A stretch of 64,000 bases of DNA from Cinnamomum chago (taxonomy: Eukaryota > Streptophyta > Magnoliopsida > Laurales > Lauraceae). This document shows positions 42,208 to 52,387 of this stretch, piece after piece. Numbering within the stretch: position 1 is the stretch's first letter; every line of letters starts with the position of its first letter. The DNA is taken from NCBI GenBank assembly GCA_038049695.1, contig CP142456.1:66925922-66989921 (forward strand). Direction: 5' to 3'. The notes beneath the pieces are model-generated. The model searched no databases. It was not told the origin of the DNA and saw only the letters and a program-made list of their open reading frames with translations. Position numbers and translations under genes: made by a program.

Positions 42208-43593
42208 ATGCAGGAATCCTCATGACATGAGTTCTATTAAATTGTGTAGATCATGAATAAGACACATTTAGTACAGCTAATCAACATGGCACATCAGGAA
42301 ACAAGGAAAAATGCTTTCAGCATGTTAGCAAATAAGGGAGCAGATTCAGAATAAGAGAGTTTTAGTAACATAAGTCAATTATAGAATATTAAACAAAGCA
42401 AAGAGGCAACTATGGATGGCAAGTAGCACCCCTTTGTGTGATGTTTGTGTTGATGAGCTCATTTTGGTTGTATTGTTAGATGTACATTTATAGAAGACCA
42501 CTGGTCAGCTGGGCTGGATCGAATTGGGCTAATTTGCTTGAATAGAGTCCAGGCTCATCCATGTAGTAAATGGGCCTGCAATCAATCCTGGCCCCTGCCT
42601 ATGTATAGGGATGTTTTGTTTCTGAACCTCAAATTTCAACGTTGCCCGACCAACCCATCAGACCCAAAAAATATTCTTATTTTTGGACTTTCTTTTGAAC
42701 CCAGTAAACAACAAGATCGGAATTCCTTGTACCCAAGTAATATGTAAAACAGTATTTTAATTACATTATTATTATTTTTTCTCCATTGGAGGGTTCCCAA
42801 TCCTTTGGATTGGACTAATCCCTCCAGGCTAAGAGGGAAGCCGGGTAAATTCTCCTGTAACCCCAGTGTAGTAGTGCAGTTTCTTACCTACAACCTCCAG
42901 GTGCAAATTACTGGTGCTCGTTGTCCAAGTCCAAGTCCACAATGGACCTGTGCAAAACCCAACTCCAACTCCAGTCCAAGCCCACGTGTAGGAACGAAAA
43001 ACAGGTTGGATCCAGTTAAAATGGATCAGGTCAAGCAGGGTCTTTATCAACTGAACAACTGTATCTGATCCATTCTTAAAACAGTTCACATAATCCAGAC
43101 CTGAACTAAATGTTGGCCAACTTCACCCGGCTCACATAACCTGCATCCAATCCAAGTCAACCTGTTTGACCCAACCCATCCTCTATAGGCTTGTAGCAAG
43201 CCTAATCCAATTCAAGCAATAAGGTTAGAACTTAGATCTGAATTTGGTTGAATGCCAAGAAAACCCAACTCAAGCTCGTCACATTCCCTATAAAATAAAA
43301 TATTCTGAGCACCAACTTATTAAACCACCTAAACATTTATTTGGTTTTAGATATTCAAGCTGATCATAACCCTACCCTTTTTAAACGGGTTATACGGTTA
43401 ATACAGGTCAACCCCAACCCAACCTCTTTATTTTGGGCAGTGATAGACCAAGAATTTTCATTCGAGGGGGGCGGTCGTTTTGGTGGGGCGTGGGAAAGGG
43501 CAAATTTCTGAGGAGGCATGGGCGTTTTCTCAATGTTTCGAGCTTTTCTTGTGTCCGTCGGGAGTGGGTTCTACCCCTGATTATGGGTCAAAT
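42208..43593. other. Intergenic with degraded repeat DNA
   Basis: No gene recognised. Many CCAACCC/AACCCAAC and GGGTTGG words (42490-43440) suggest eroded hAT-type subterminal sequence. The short open frames are unconserved. The piece around 43430-43560 (CGAGGGGGGCGGTCG) could be the edge of another element. Confidence 0.4.
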
Positions 43594-43943
43594 TAGGGAT
43601 GTAAATGGGTCCCCGATTCTCTGATTACTTGGAGGTTCCGACCCCTTTAAAAACCAGGTTTGGGTCTTTATTTAGGCCCCAATAAGTAAATAGGTTCAGG
43701 TTCGGTTCCACCTTAGTTTGGACCCGTAACTCGACATATTACCTCAATTTTTTAGAATCTCTCTTAAAAATTATATTTTTTTAATATAATTCTCTACTTA
43801 GACCCAGACCCAAATCCAGACCCGTCACATATAAGGTTCTGGTTCCGGCTCGGGAGCCAAGAAACTGATTCCACTTTTTCCTTAACGGTTCTAATTCCGA
43901 ATCCACCATGGACTTAAACCAGAACCGACCCATTTACAACTTA
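43594..43943. mobile_element. hAT-type non-autonomous relic without clear TSD
   Basis: Left end TAGGGATGTAAATGGGTCCCC. The right end, reverse-complemented, is TAAGTTGTAAATGGGTC. The interior is rich in GGTTCCG/GACCCAGACCC words like the elements at 40162 and 47973. The flanks do not match, so it is either old or partly deleted. Confidence 0.6.
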
Positions 43944-44354
43944 GCTAGGTCTCAAATCAAAGTTTTCTACTATCATAGACTATATAAGCAGATTTTCATA
44001 AGGGATTTCTCGAATCACGCAAGTGTTGTATGGTCCATTGTATTGCCCATTCTAGTACATTGCAAGCCCGAACCATATGTGGTTTTTAAATGTGAAATTG
44101 GAATGGAAGGGAGATGGGAAGAGGAAATTTCCACGTTGAGAAAGTGTGGAGAATTTCCGCTTCCCCGCATAGTGTGGGGGCAGTAGTGGTTGTTTTCATA
44201 GAAATGTAAGAGGCCCTTATTAATACACGAGACGGATAAAAATCATCCCTCCCTCGCTTATAGGAAACGAGAGAAAAAACAGAATCTCTTTCTCGCTTGT
44301 GCTTTCTCTTCTGCTCCAATACCTTTAGGATCTTTTCATCAGATCTCTCTCTTT

Positions 44355-44373
44355 TCTCTCTCTCTCTCTCTCT
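44355..44373 (+). repeat. TC microsatellite in the probable 5' UTR of the small-protein gene
   Basis: (TC)n run 17 bp before the ATG at 44390. CT-rich 5' leaders are common in plant genes. The longer CT-rich stretch 44280-44373 supports a UTR here. Confidence 0.7.
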
Positions 44374-44389
44374 GGATTGAGATTTCATC

Positions 44390-44798
44390 ATGAGCATGAA
44401 TAGATCTCGTCTTTTGCTCGCTTGCTTGGCTTCTGCTGCAGCACTTTCATCTTCTTTCAATTTCTTCAATCATCCTCCCAAGCGCCCCTCCACCAAGGTA
44501 AATCTCAGTCATGGTCTTCTATCAGATTGTTGAATTCATGTGTTGATCTTTCAACTTTTCTTGAGGAATCTGTTGCGGATTTGCGATATTGGGAAATTCC
44601 TTCAAATTCAATGATTCTCTAGTCTTCTGGGTTTGTATGGTTTGAATAATTGGATCTGAGATGTGTATTTTGAATTGAATTTTGCAGGAAGCTTTCTTTT
44701 GCAGCGATCAACACCGTTCATCTTTGAGGATGGAGAAATTTGCACCTCGATTTGATGGTTTGCGTTTCATCGAAACTCTCGTGACTGGTCATAGATAA
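44390..44798 (+). CDS. Small conserved plant protein, 72 aa, two exons
   Basis: Exon 1 is 44390-44497 (36 codons, starting MSMNRSRLLLACLASAAALS) and ends AAG|GTAAAT. Exon 2 is 44688-44798, after TTTTGCAG, and ends TAA. The phases agree (0/0), giving 72 residues. The N-terminus is a hydrophobic stretch (LLLACLASAAALSSSF) that could be a signal anchor or organelle-targeting segment. The C-terminus reads MEKFAPRFDGLRFIETLVTG then HR and stop. I recall this block as the hallmark of an uncharacterised family of small plant proteins, so I take the gene as real; function unknown. The CT-rich leader and clean splice sites support expression. The alternative start at the second Met (codon 3) would lose only two residues. 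Confidence 0.7.
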
Positions 44799-46459
44799 AT
44801 GAGGAAGGAGAGCTATGAATCTAATTTTTGAGTTGTATGCCAATTTTCAGATATGAGTTTTTGTTTTTGTTCTGCTTGAATACAATTATTTTTTTTATTA
44901 CAATTTTTTCTCTTCTTTCTCTTGGTTCAAATTGTGTTTGTTAGAAATTGTGTGGCATCATGTCACTAGTTTAGCAATCCAAGTCTTACTGCGTATCATT
45001 ATTATCATTATGAAACCCTTGTATCAATTATGTTGGAATCGATTACACGAATTATGCTTCTCCAGGCTAACCACACGTTAAGGAGTAAAATAGAGCTTAT
45101 TCAATTACAATATGTATAAAATAGAGCTATTTCAATTAGATCAAATTACAAATATTTAATTAAAAATTATGTGAGCAATGTTGTCATGCACAAAAGTTAT
45201 ATCGACAATAAGAATAGTATAAGCAAACATGTCATATAGTAATACCAACAACTCCCTCAAAATTCGCACTTTGCATCTCGAAAAAACCAAGTGCTAGATT
45301 GCAAAGATTGCCTAATTGACATCAAAACCCTATTCATCTCCAAACTCGAGTTTTGGCAACCTCACATGGAGAGTGCTTTTGATAGAGATTTTCAACAAAT
45401 TCATGGGAACGGAAAGAAGGAGAGTTACTTTCTACGTACCCTTAATCGACAATCTGCCCTATTTTCTGCATTTTGTGTATCTACTTGATTTTTTGTCATT
45501 TTGTGGTCATTCGAGACCTAATGGGGAGAGTTGCAAAAAAAAAAAAAAAATGCTATGTGAGCGAATTGCGCCAAGAAATCAAACCCTTGTAAAAACAAAT
45601 TTGAGAAATGAATGAAAACACAATACCTTTATGCGAGAGATCATTTTTTTCTCATATTTCCTATATGTCCATTAATTGTGGATTTTCCAATCATTTCACG
45701 GTTTTTTCGGCTTCCCATATGCAATATTATCATTGAAATGAGGATCACACTACAAGGAAAAAAATGAATCACATTCCAAATATGAGAAATATAAATATGG
45801 TGTACTTGTATTTCATTGATGTTCATTTCATATGAATCACGGACATGAAAATCAAGATGAAAAATTAAACTACACAGTAATCACATTCTAGTTGCCGCAA
45901 CTTATCCGTAACCAACATACTTTTCAAATGAAGCAAGTGATACAAATCCAAAAGTGAATATGGTGGTGAATTTATAAATTCCTGGATAAATGCCTGTAAA
46001 TTAGAAAGTGTGAGATCAGAAAAAGAAGAAAAATATGGAAGCAACAGAGAATTGACTTACCTTATGCTACCGGTAGCTGTATAGAAGTCTCATAATAGTC
46101 GCGCAATGTAGTTTCTTTTGTGTTTCATGTTCATTCAAGGCTTTTCTCCTTTGTTAATATTTAGTATTACTTCTTTGAAAAGGACAAAAACAGAAACGGC
46201 TTGGACATTTTCATGGAAATAGAGACTCATTTATCATTAATGGAATAATGGTGGGGAAGAAAGTGTAGACGTCTTAAAAGAAAAAAAAAATGAAATGGAG
46301 AGAAGAATAAGAGTGAAACGGTAATATAGGGTGTGTTTGGTATCGTGCCATTAAGGTGTTCTCATGTTTCCACGAGATAAGGTTATAAAAAACGTATTTG
46401 ATTATTTGATTATTATAAATCATCGTTCCCAATTTTGTTCTCATAGGAAGGAATCCCAA

Positions 46460-46462
<3 letters not shown>
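44799..46462. other. 3' flank of the small-protein gene and intergenic DNA
   Basis: About 1.6 kb with no recognised gene. The T-rich stretch at about 44860-44930 may be 3' UTR. A CACTACAAGG at 45753 resembles a CACTA end but has no subterminal repeats or partner. The open frames at 45291-45615 are unconserved. Confidence 0.5.

Positions 46463-46493
<31 letters not shown>
46463..46493. repeat. TA dinucleotide microsatellite
   Basis: Uninterrupted alternating TA, about 31 bases. Confidence 0.95.
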
Positions 46494-46497
<4 letters not shown>

Positions 46498-46559
46498 CAA
46501 CTTCCTGGCACATACTTATCTCTTATCCCTTGCCGTTTAAAGCAATTACTTAAATATTC

Positions 46560-47530
46560 TAAATCATCTCACTTATTCTAAAGGTAGACCCCATGTTCAC
46601 AATCCCAAAAAAGGTGACCCCCACTTTGTGATTCCGAAAAGTGGGTCACATAATCACAATCACAAAATGTGGGCCCATATTATATTCCTATAATTGTGGG
46701 ACCACATTATAAGGCCCCATATTCTAATTTCTAAATGTGGGTCTCGTGTCTACTATCACAAAAGAGGTGGCCCCACTTTAAAAATCCTAAAGGTGGGTCA
46801 TATGGTGACAATCACAAAAGGTGGAGCCACATTGTATCATATGAATGTAGGCCCACATTATTAATCCTATGAATATGGCCTCATGTTCTAATTTCTAAAG
46901 ATGGATACACTTGTAATTTTTAAAGATGGGTTATGTATTCACAATCAATCAAAAGATGGACTAGATTATAATTTTTATAACGGTGGGCCCATAGTGTAAA
47001 TCTTATGAATGCGCGCCCACATTCTAATTTCTAAAGGCGGACACTACATTGTGATTTCTAAATTAAAGGTGGGTCACATGGCCATAATAACAAAAGGTGG
47101 AACCCCCACATTGTAAATCCTATGAATGTGGGCCCATATTGTAAACCCTATGAATGCGCACCTACATTCTAATTTCTAAAGATGGACACCACATTGTAAT
47201 TTCTTAAGATGGGTGGCATGGATGTGATCGCAAAAGATGGACCCACATTATAAATCCTATGAATGTGGGCCCATGTTCTAATTTCTAGTGGTGTGTAAGA
47301 TGTTGTAATTTCTAAAGGTGGTCCTATATTTACATTCACAAAAGGTAGCCCCATATTATAATTTTTATGAAGTGGGCTCATATTGTAAATCCTATGAATA
47401 TTAGCCCCATTTTTAAATTTTTAAAGGTGGGTACCACATTATAATTTTACAGGTGGGTCCCATATACGACAATAATAGAGTGCTGCAAATAATAAAAGGT
47501 GAGCCCCACATTGTAAATCCTATGATTCTC
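46560..47530. repeat. Degenerate tandem array A (GTGGGCCCACATT / AATTTCTAAAGGTGG units)
   Basis: About 970 bp of irregular units, 35-75 bp, built from ATCCTATGAATGTGGGCCCA, CACATTNTAATTTCTAAAG and GGTGGGTCACAT. Individual units differ by many substitutions. No open frame. The same family occurs in reverse orientation at 57156-57815. Confidence 0.8.
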
Positions 47531-47964
47531 TTTCTTCCGTTCTTTGGAGCAAAACTTTTATAACGTCACCAAACAAGTTCTGTATAACATATTCTCAGCA
47601 TAATAATTTAATATAATGTTGTCGAACAAGTTCTGGAGAGTATAATATAGGTATAACCCGATGTTAGCACAACCTGATTTGGGTATAGAATTGGGCACAA
47701 CACGAGAACGATGCCAAACGGGCCCATAGTCCCATAGTCATTGATAATGATTTACTTCGAAAGGGAGTCATTTACCATTCATAATTGTGGGAGACAAAGT
47801 TGTAAAAACTAAAATGGGGAATCTTCCTTGCTGATATGGCTTCATAATGGGAGAGATTGAAATGGGGAATTCCTCCTTGCACCACTATCCAGTTTAAGGC
47901 ATGGAATTTGAGAAGGTTATCTTTTGATTACTTCTTAAAATAGAGGCAAAAAGATCATAAAGTA
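47531..47964. other. Intergenic
   Basis: No recognised feature between the tandem array and the next hAT element. GGGAGAGATTGAAATGGGGAATTCCTCCTTGC and a similar earlier phrase (about 47815-47835) form a weak local repeat. Confidence 0.5.
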
Positions 47965-47972
47965 GATTCAAC

Positions 47973-48523
47973 TAGGATTGCAAACGGAACGGTTCGGATC
48001 GATACCATAATGGACCCAGATCTAGACCCATTTCTAAATAACAATTCCAGTTCCTGGTTCAGTTCTAACTCAAAACCTATTTTGCAGATTCCAAACTCAA
48101 TTCCAATAAGAGGACCCGGATCCAGTTTCAAAACCAGGTCCAATTAGAAGACTGGAATCTAGTTGCAAAACCGATTCTAACAAAATTTCATTTTTTATCT
48201 TAAAATTGTTTTTCTTAAAAATAAGAATATCATTCAACCTATAACAGTGCATCAAGTGTACCACATCTAAGATTAAACATAAACATATCCAACAAAAGTT
48301 GATTTTGAGATATAGTTTTCAACATTAAAGACTCGTATTGGGTCCACGGGTCGAAACCTGTATGGACCTAAAATCTAACTTATTTATCAATCAAAATCTA
48401 ATTTGGATTTCGGACTTTAATCCGTTTATGAATTGGAAACTCAAAACAGGTTTTAAATCCCATTTTTTTTATCGGTCGAAACACTAAAATAAATGAAGAA
48501 TTGGATACCCATTTACATCCTTA
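47973..48523. mobile_element. hAT-type non-autonomous element with near-exact 8-bp TSD
   Basis: 551 bp with ends TAGGATTGCAAACGG (left) and TAAGGATGTAAATGGGT (right, reverse-complemented). The flanks are GATTCAAC (47965-47972) and GAGTCAAC (48524-48531), an 8-bp TSD with one mismatch. The interior has GACCCAGA/GGACCCGG words. Same group as the element at 40162-40740 but more diverged, hence older. Confidence 0.8.
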
Positions 48524-48531
48524 GAGTCAAC

Positions 48532-49025
48532 CAAATATGCACGTGAATTTTGACTATCAATCCAAAACACTCAAAACATCTACTTAAATTAGTTTTAAGT
48601 AAAATAGACATGGAAAATAAACTAGCCAAATGACACTCATAAGTCTCATATTGCTATTCAGCAGTGAACTCTACTTAATTTGACTATTTACACTATGACT
48701 CGCTCGCCCAATACAAATCCAACTCATTAATTAGACATTTGAGCGGACATGCTCCTGATTAATTAGTTAAAGGTTGGGTCTAGGTTGGTTAGATCAATCT
48801 AACTTAAACGTCACCCCACCCCACCATTGCCCATCCCAACCGGATCATTCCACATTGCCCACCAAGCTTATTGTCAAAACTCGAAAAAACCTAATTAAGA
48901 AAAAAGGGTCTCGTAACAACCATCAGATCACACCAATCGATGTAACGGCCACGATCACCTGCGGTTACAATTTTCATCCATGTCCCGCAGACTACCAACC
49001 AAAATAAAAAGCTTTTGCCCTAGAC
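48532..49025. other. Upstream flank of the importin beta gene
   Basis: No gene. It ends in the promoter of the importin gene. The open frame at 48774-49007 shows no motif. Confidence 0.5.
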
Positions 49026-49041
49026 ATATATAATAATAAAA
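49026..49041 (+). promoter_or_regulatory. TATA-like box of the importin beta-1 gene
   Basis: TATATAATAATAAAAG, about 70-85 bp upstream of a telo-box-bearing leader and 145 bp upstream of the inferred 5'-UTR splice donor. Consistent with a start site near 49065, but unproven. Confidence 0.45.
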
Positions 49042-49111
49042 GAATAGGTGTGAGATTGTAAATTTGCAAATCCAGCTCTGTTTCATGTCTTCTTCTGCTT
49101 CTTCTCGAGCT

Positions 49112-49119
49112 TAGGGTTT
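49112..49119 (-). promoter_or_regulatory. Telo-box in the inferred 5' leader
   Basis: TTAGGGTTT on the plus strand is the complement of the plant telo-box AAACCCTAA. It often sits near start sites of genes for translation and other growth-linked housekeeping functions, which suits importin beta. Confidence 0.5.
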
Positions 49120-49185
49120 CTGCAACGCTCCATTCCTTTCTTGATACTGTATCGGATCTTCCTTAAAATCTCTTATCAGATACAT

Positions 49186-52100
49186 GTAAGATATCTCCAA
49201 ATCCCACTTACTTAGATCATGATTTATATATGTAATCTTCTATATTTGGTTACAAATCAGAGTTTTCTGGTTAGATTTGATTGAGTTACTGATTTCTGAT
49301 GATTTTGTTTGGTTTTTTAATGGTGTTTTTGAAACTGGGGATTTTCCCTTCTGTTTAAAGTGAGTTGTGGGTTTGATCATGATTTCTCTGAACTTGTTCA
49401 ATCGTATTGTTCTGATACTCTTTTTAGTGTAGTGTTTTGTGGGAGGTATTAGATCAGAGCAATGGGTTAATAAGGAGGATCCGTTTAGATATGCGTACGT
49501 AGAAAGATTGAATCTTTGGGAGATTTGTGAGGATGGGTAGTTCTCTTTTTCAATGATTCTGTTGATTGATCTATGTTATGTAATGTTGATAGATCTGTAA
49601 TGCATTTTTTGTAGGGTTTCACTGTGTGCTTGGTAGTGTGTCGCCATTAAACATACGGCAAGGAACACATCTGGGCGCATATGAATGTTGGATGTGTGTG
49701 TGTTTTGGGTTCATGGGTAGGCTCCATCATAGGCGTGTTTTGTTCTTAAAATCATGGTGCCCAGACAAAATCTATTTGTTGGATTGAGGAAGTATTTGAC
49801 TGTTAAAAGAAGAGATGATGGTCCAAATTCAATGCTCAACCGCATTTGTTAGTATATTCTGACCAAACTGATAGGAACTGAGGTTACCTTAGAACAGAGG
49901 GGGCAGTTTGAGGGGGTTATCACTTGACATGCAGATGTCCTGTAGAGAGATTTTCTCCGTTCTACTTTTTGGTGATAAGTAATGAAAATACATGTTCTTT
50001 GTATCTGACTTCCATTGCTGTTTTCTATTGCGGGTTGAACTCATCTGATCTGACTTGATGCATGTGGACTTCCATTATATTCTTGTTGACAAGAGCCCAT
50101 AGCACATTTGAAATGAGCTTGTTGTTGCAACCATGAGGATTCGAGTTATGTTTACTATTAAGATAAAGGAAAAGAAAATATTTGATACAGGTCACTGTCT
50201 TACAACTTGTGCCACAATTGTTGAAATCTGCATAGTGGGAGGTGCAGTTTTATCAAGCATTGATGATATTGGGGTAATATCTATTATTGGATTGGAATGA
50301 TCTGCCATTGCAAGATGAAATATGAGATCTCACCATGTGACAGATAACTTGATCTGGTGGCAATAATAACGCCTATCAAAGTGATATTTTGGCCTGTTGC
50401 AATTCAGATTTAGGGGTCACTAAAAGCAGATTTTAGCTTCATTGTGATCTGTGCCTCGTGACACATTGAGTTGTATTGAGTCATTCATGTACTATTTGTT
50501 GCTGCTGCTGCTGCTGTTATTATTATTATTATTATTGTATTAAGAGTTTTAAGGCATGTACATATGTACTGACAATATAAGAAGTACAATGCCCTATCAG
50601 AGGGAAATAATTGCATTGTTAATAATTTGTGATCTCTAATACGGCTCCGACTGACATGTTCACCACAGGCCATATTATCTTTCTCTTTTTAAATATTGCT
50701 GATGCCGACGGCAGAAGGTGGGTCGACCCATGGGGACCATGGGTTTGTCTAGCATCAATTGCCCACTGCATTTTGTTGTCAAACCTTTAATTAATGCCAT
50801 AAACCCAAATTTTTACAGTTATACCGCCTTGGTAGCTGACCACAAGATAACATAGCTTGAATATTCTTCCACTGAGAATTCCTTGGAACATGGGTAGACA
50901 TATCTTGAGCCCTTCCCTAGCAATCTTTGGCCCTCGTCATTGGAATCTCCTGATACATCAGTTTTGAGAAAACCAACTTTTTGTAGATCTGTCTCACAGA
51001 AACAGATAGATTAAAAAACTTGAATTTCTCAAATTCCTCTCAAATTAAGCCCATTTTGCTTCTACATCCACCAGGTCAGCAAATTAAAAGGAGGATCATC
51101 GAGGTATCCCATTATTTCTTTCTTTCTTTTCCAATGGTCTGTGAAAATGCAAGTGGTTGGCTTTCCTCATGAATGATTTATCTCTTATCCAAATTTTAAA
51201 GACCTTATAAATTTTAAAGACATTATGATTACAAAATAAAAAATTTAGGGACCTTTGCCACTACTACTCGAAACACACAAGTCATCCCACATAGGTTGAG
51301 AAAGGAATTCAACTCCTAGCTAGCTATATTGCAATTTGAGAAACTGTCAATTTATTCTTGCAAATAATGACCATATTTGGTGAATGATGTTCTCTCTTTT
51401 CAAGACAGTCTGAGATTTGGATCTTCATGGCCAAAGCTTTTCAACAGTAAAAACCTTGACCCCGGATGAGGGTTCTTAAACAAGGCGATGAATCAGTCTT
51501 TCACCCATCGACGCCTTGACGAATGATTTGATGAGAATCACCCAGAGGAAGGCCATTTTTTAACATTTCTATATTCCAAATTACGGGAACCCGAGTGTGT
51601 AACATACTTACATTCAATGTTGCTCAAGTTCTCTCAAGTACTGGAAGAAAAAAGGTCCAATGTACTTTCTCATTTGGTGCACTCTTTTACAGGTGACCTC
51701 CTTCAGGATTCACTAACCTCCAACCCCAACACTAAAAAACCCCCACTGTTCAAATGTCTTTCAAGAAAACAATTATATTCTTCATCCTGTCCTTAGACCT
51801 AATAATCCCATTAAAAGCCCTTTTCACCTTATGATGATAATTACTACAACCAGACTAAAATACTCTAATATACTGCTACAATTTGTTAAATTTTGGACTT
51901 TGCAGCTACTAGCTGCTGCCACCGCTCCTGCTCCTGCTTCTTCTACTGCTCTTGTCATACTTTAATTGTGTTTTTCCTTTTTTTTTTTTGTTTCACTTTA
52001 GTTGATGATGATTATGATGCCTTCACTTTGTAATAGATTAAACTTGTAATCTTCTTAAAAGTGGGAGGGGATAAAAAGAATTGCTTCTGATGTTGCCTTG

Positions 52101-52380
52101 CTTACTTCAGTTTGTTTTGTGTATACTTAAGAAGGGTGGCTTGAATCAACTCTTAAGTTTATTCTGTTCTTCATTGAATGGTTTTGATGGGGCTTCCATG
52201 CCTAATGTTAACTCTTGGCTGGTGTGGGTTTCCTAGAATAGTTTTTTGGGCATAAAAGTTCTCGGCCACGTGGGGCTAATGTATCAATTTTCCCTGGATT
52301 AATGTATCTATTTCCCCCTTTTACACTGCCTTTGGTTGCGGTAGTAAATTCATGGATTGATGTAAATCTGTCTACTACAG
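49186..52380 (+). other. Probable 5'-UTR intron of importin beta-1
   Basis: Donor ACAT|GTAAGATA at 49186 and acceptor GTCTACTACAG|AGATCTTATGG at 52380, seven bases before the ATG. The 3.2 kb between has no conserved exon, is T-rich, and carries a (TGC)n(TTA)n microsatellite at 50498-50537. Long leader introns are common in plant housekeeping genes. The exon borders are inferred from splice consensus only; an alternative first exon inside this interval is possible. Confidence 0.5.
50498..50537. repeat. Compound (TGC)n(TTA)n microsatellite
   Basis: About six TGC units directly followed by about six TTA units, within the inferred 5'-UTR intron of the importin gene. Confidence 0.95.
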
Positions 52381-52387
52381 AGATCTT

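Noticed and set aside
41541-42223. Open frames up to 196 codons on both strands
   Set aside because: Composition artefact of the purine/pyrimidine arms of the foldback element; Arg/Gly/Glu and Pro/Leu/Ser repeats only.
44086-44469. 127-codon minus-strand open frame overlapping the small-protein gene
   Set aside because: Low-complexity Glu/Arg/Lys-rich text from the complement of a CT-rich leader. The plus-strand spliced gene explains the region better.
45753-45780. CACTACAAGG as left end of the CACTA element
   Set aside because: It lies outside and to the right of the TAGTG terminus, lacks ACCGACG repeats, and its sequence after CACTACAA differs from the 39160 terminus.
46560-47530. Possible CRISPR-like array
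   Set aside because: Units are degenerate, spacers are not unique, and the DNA is a plant nuclear genome; an ordinary tandem repeat.
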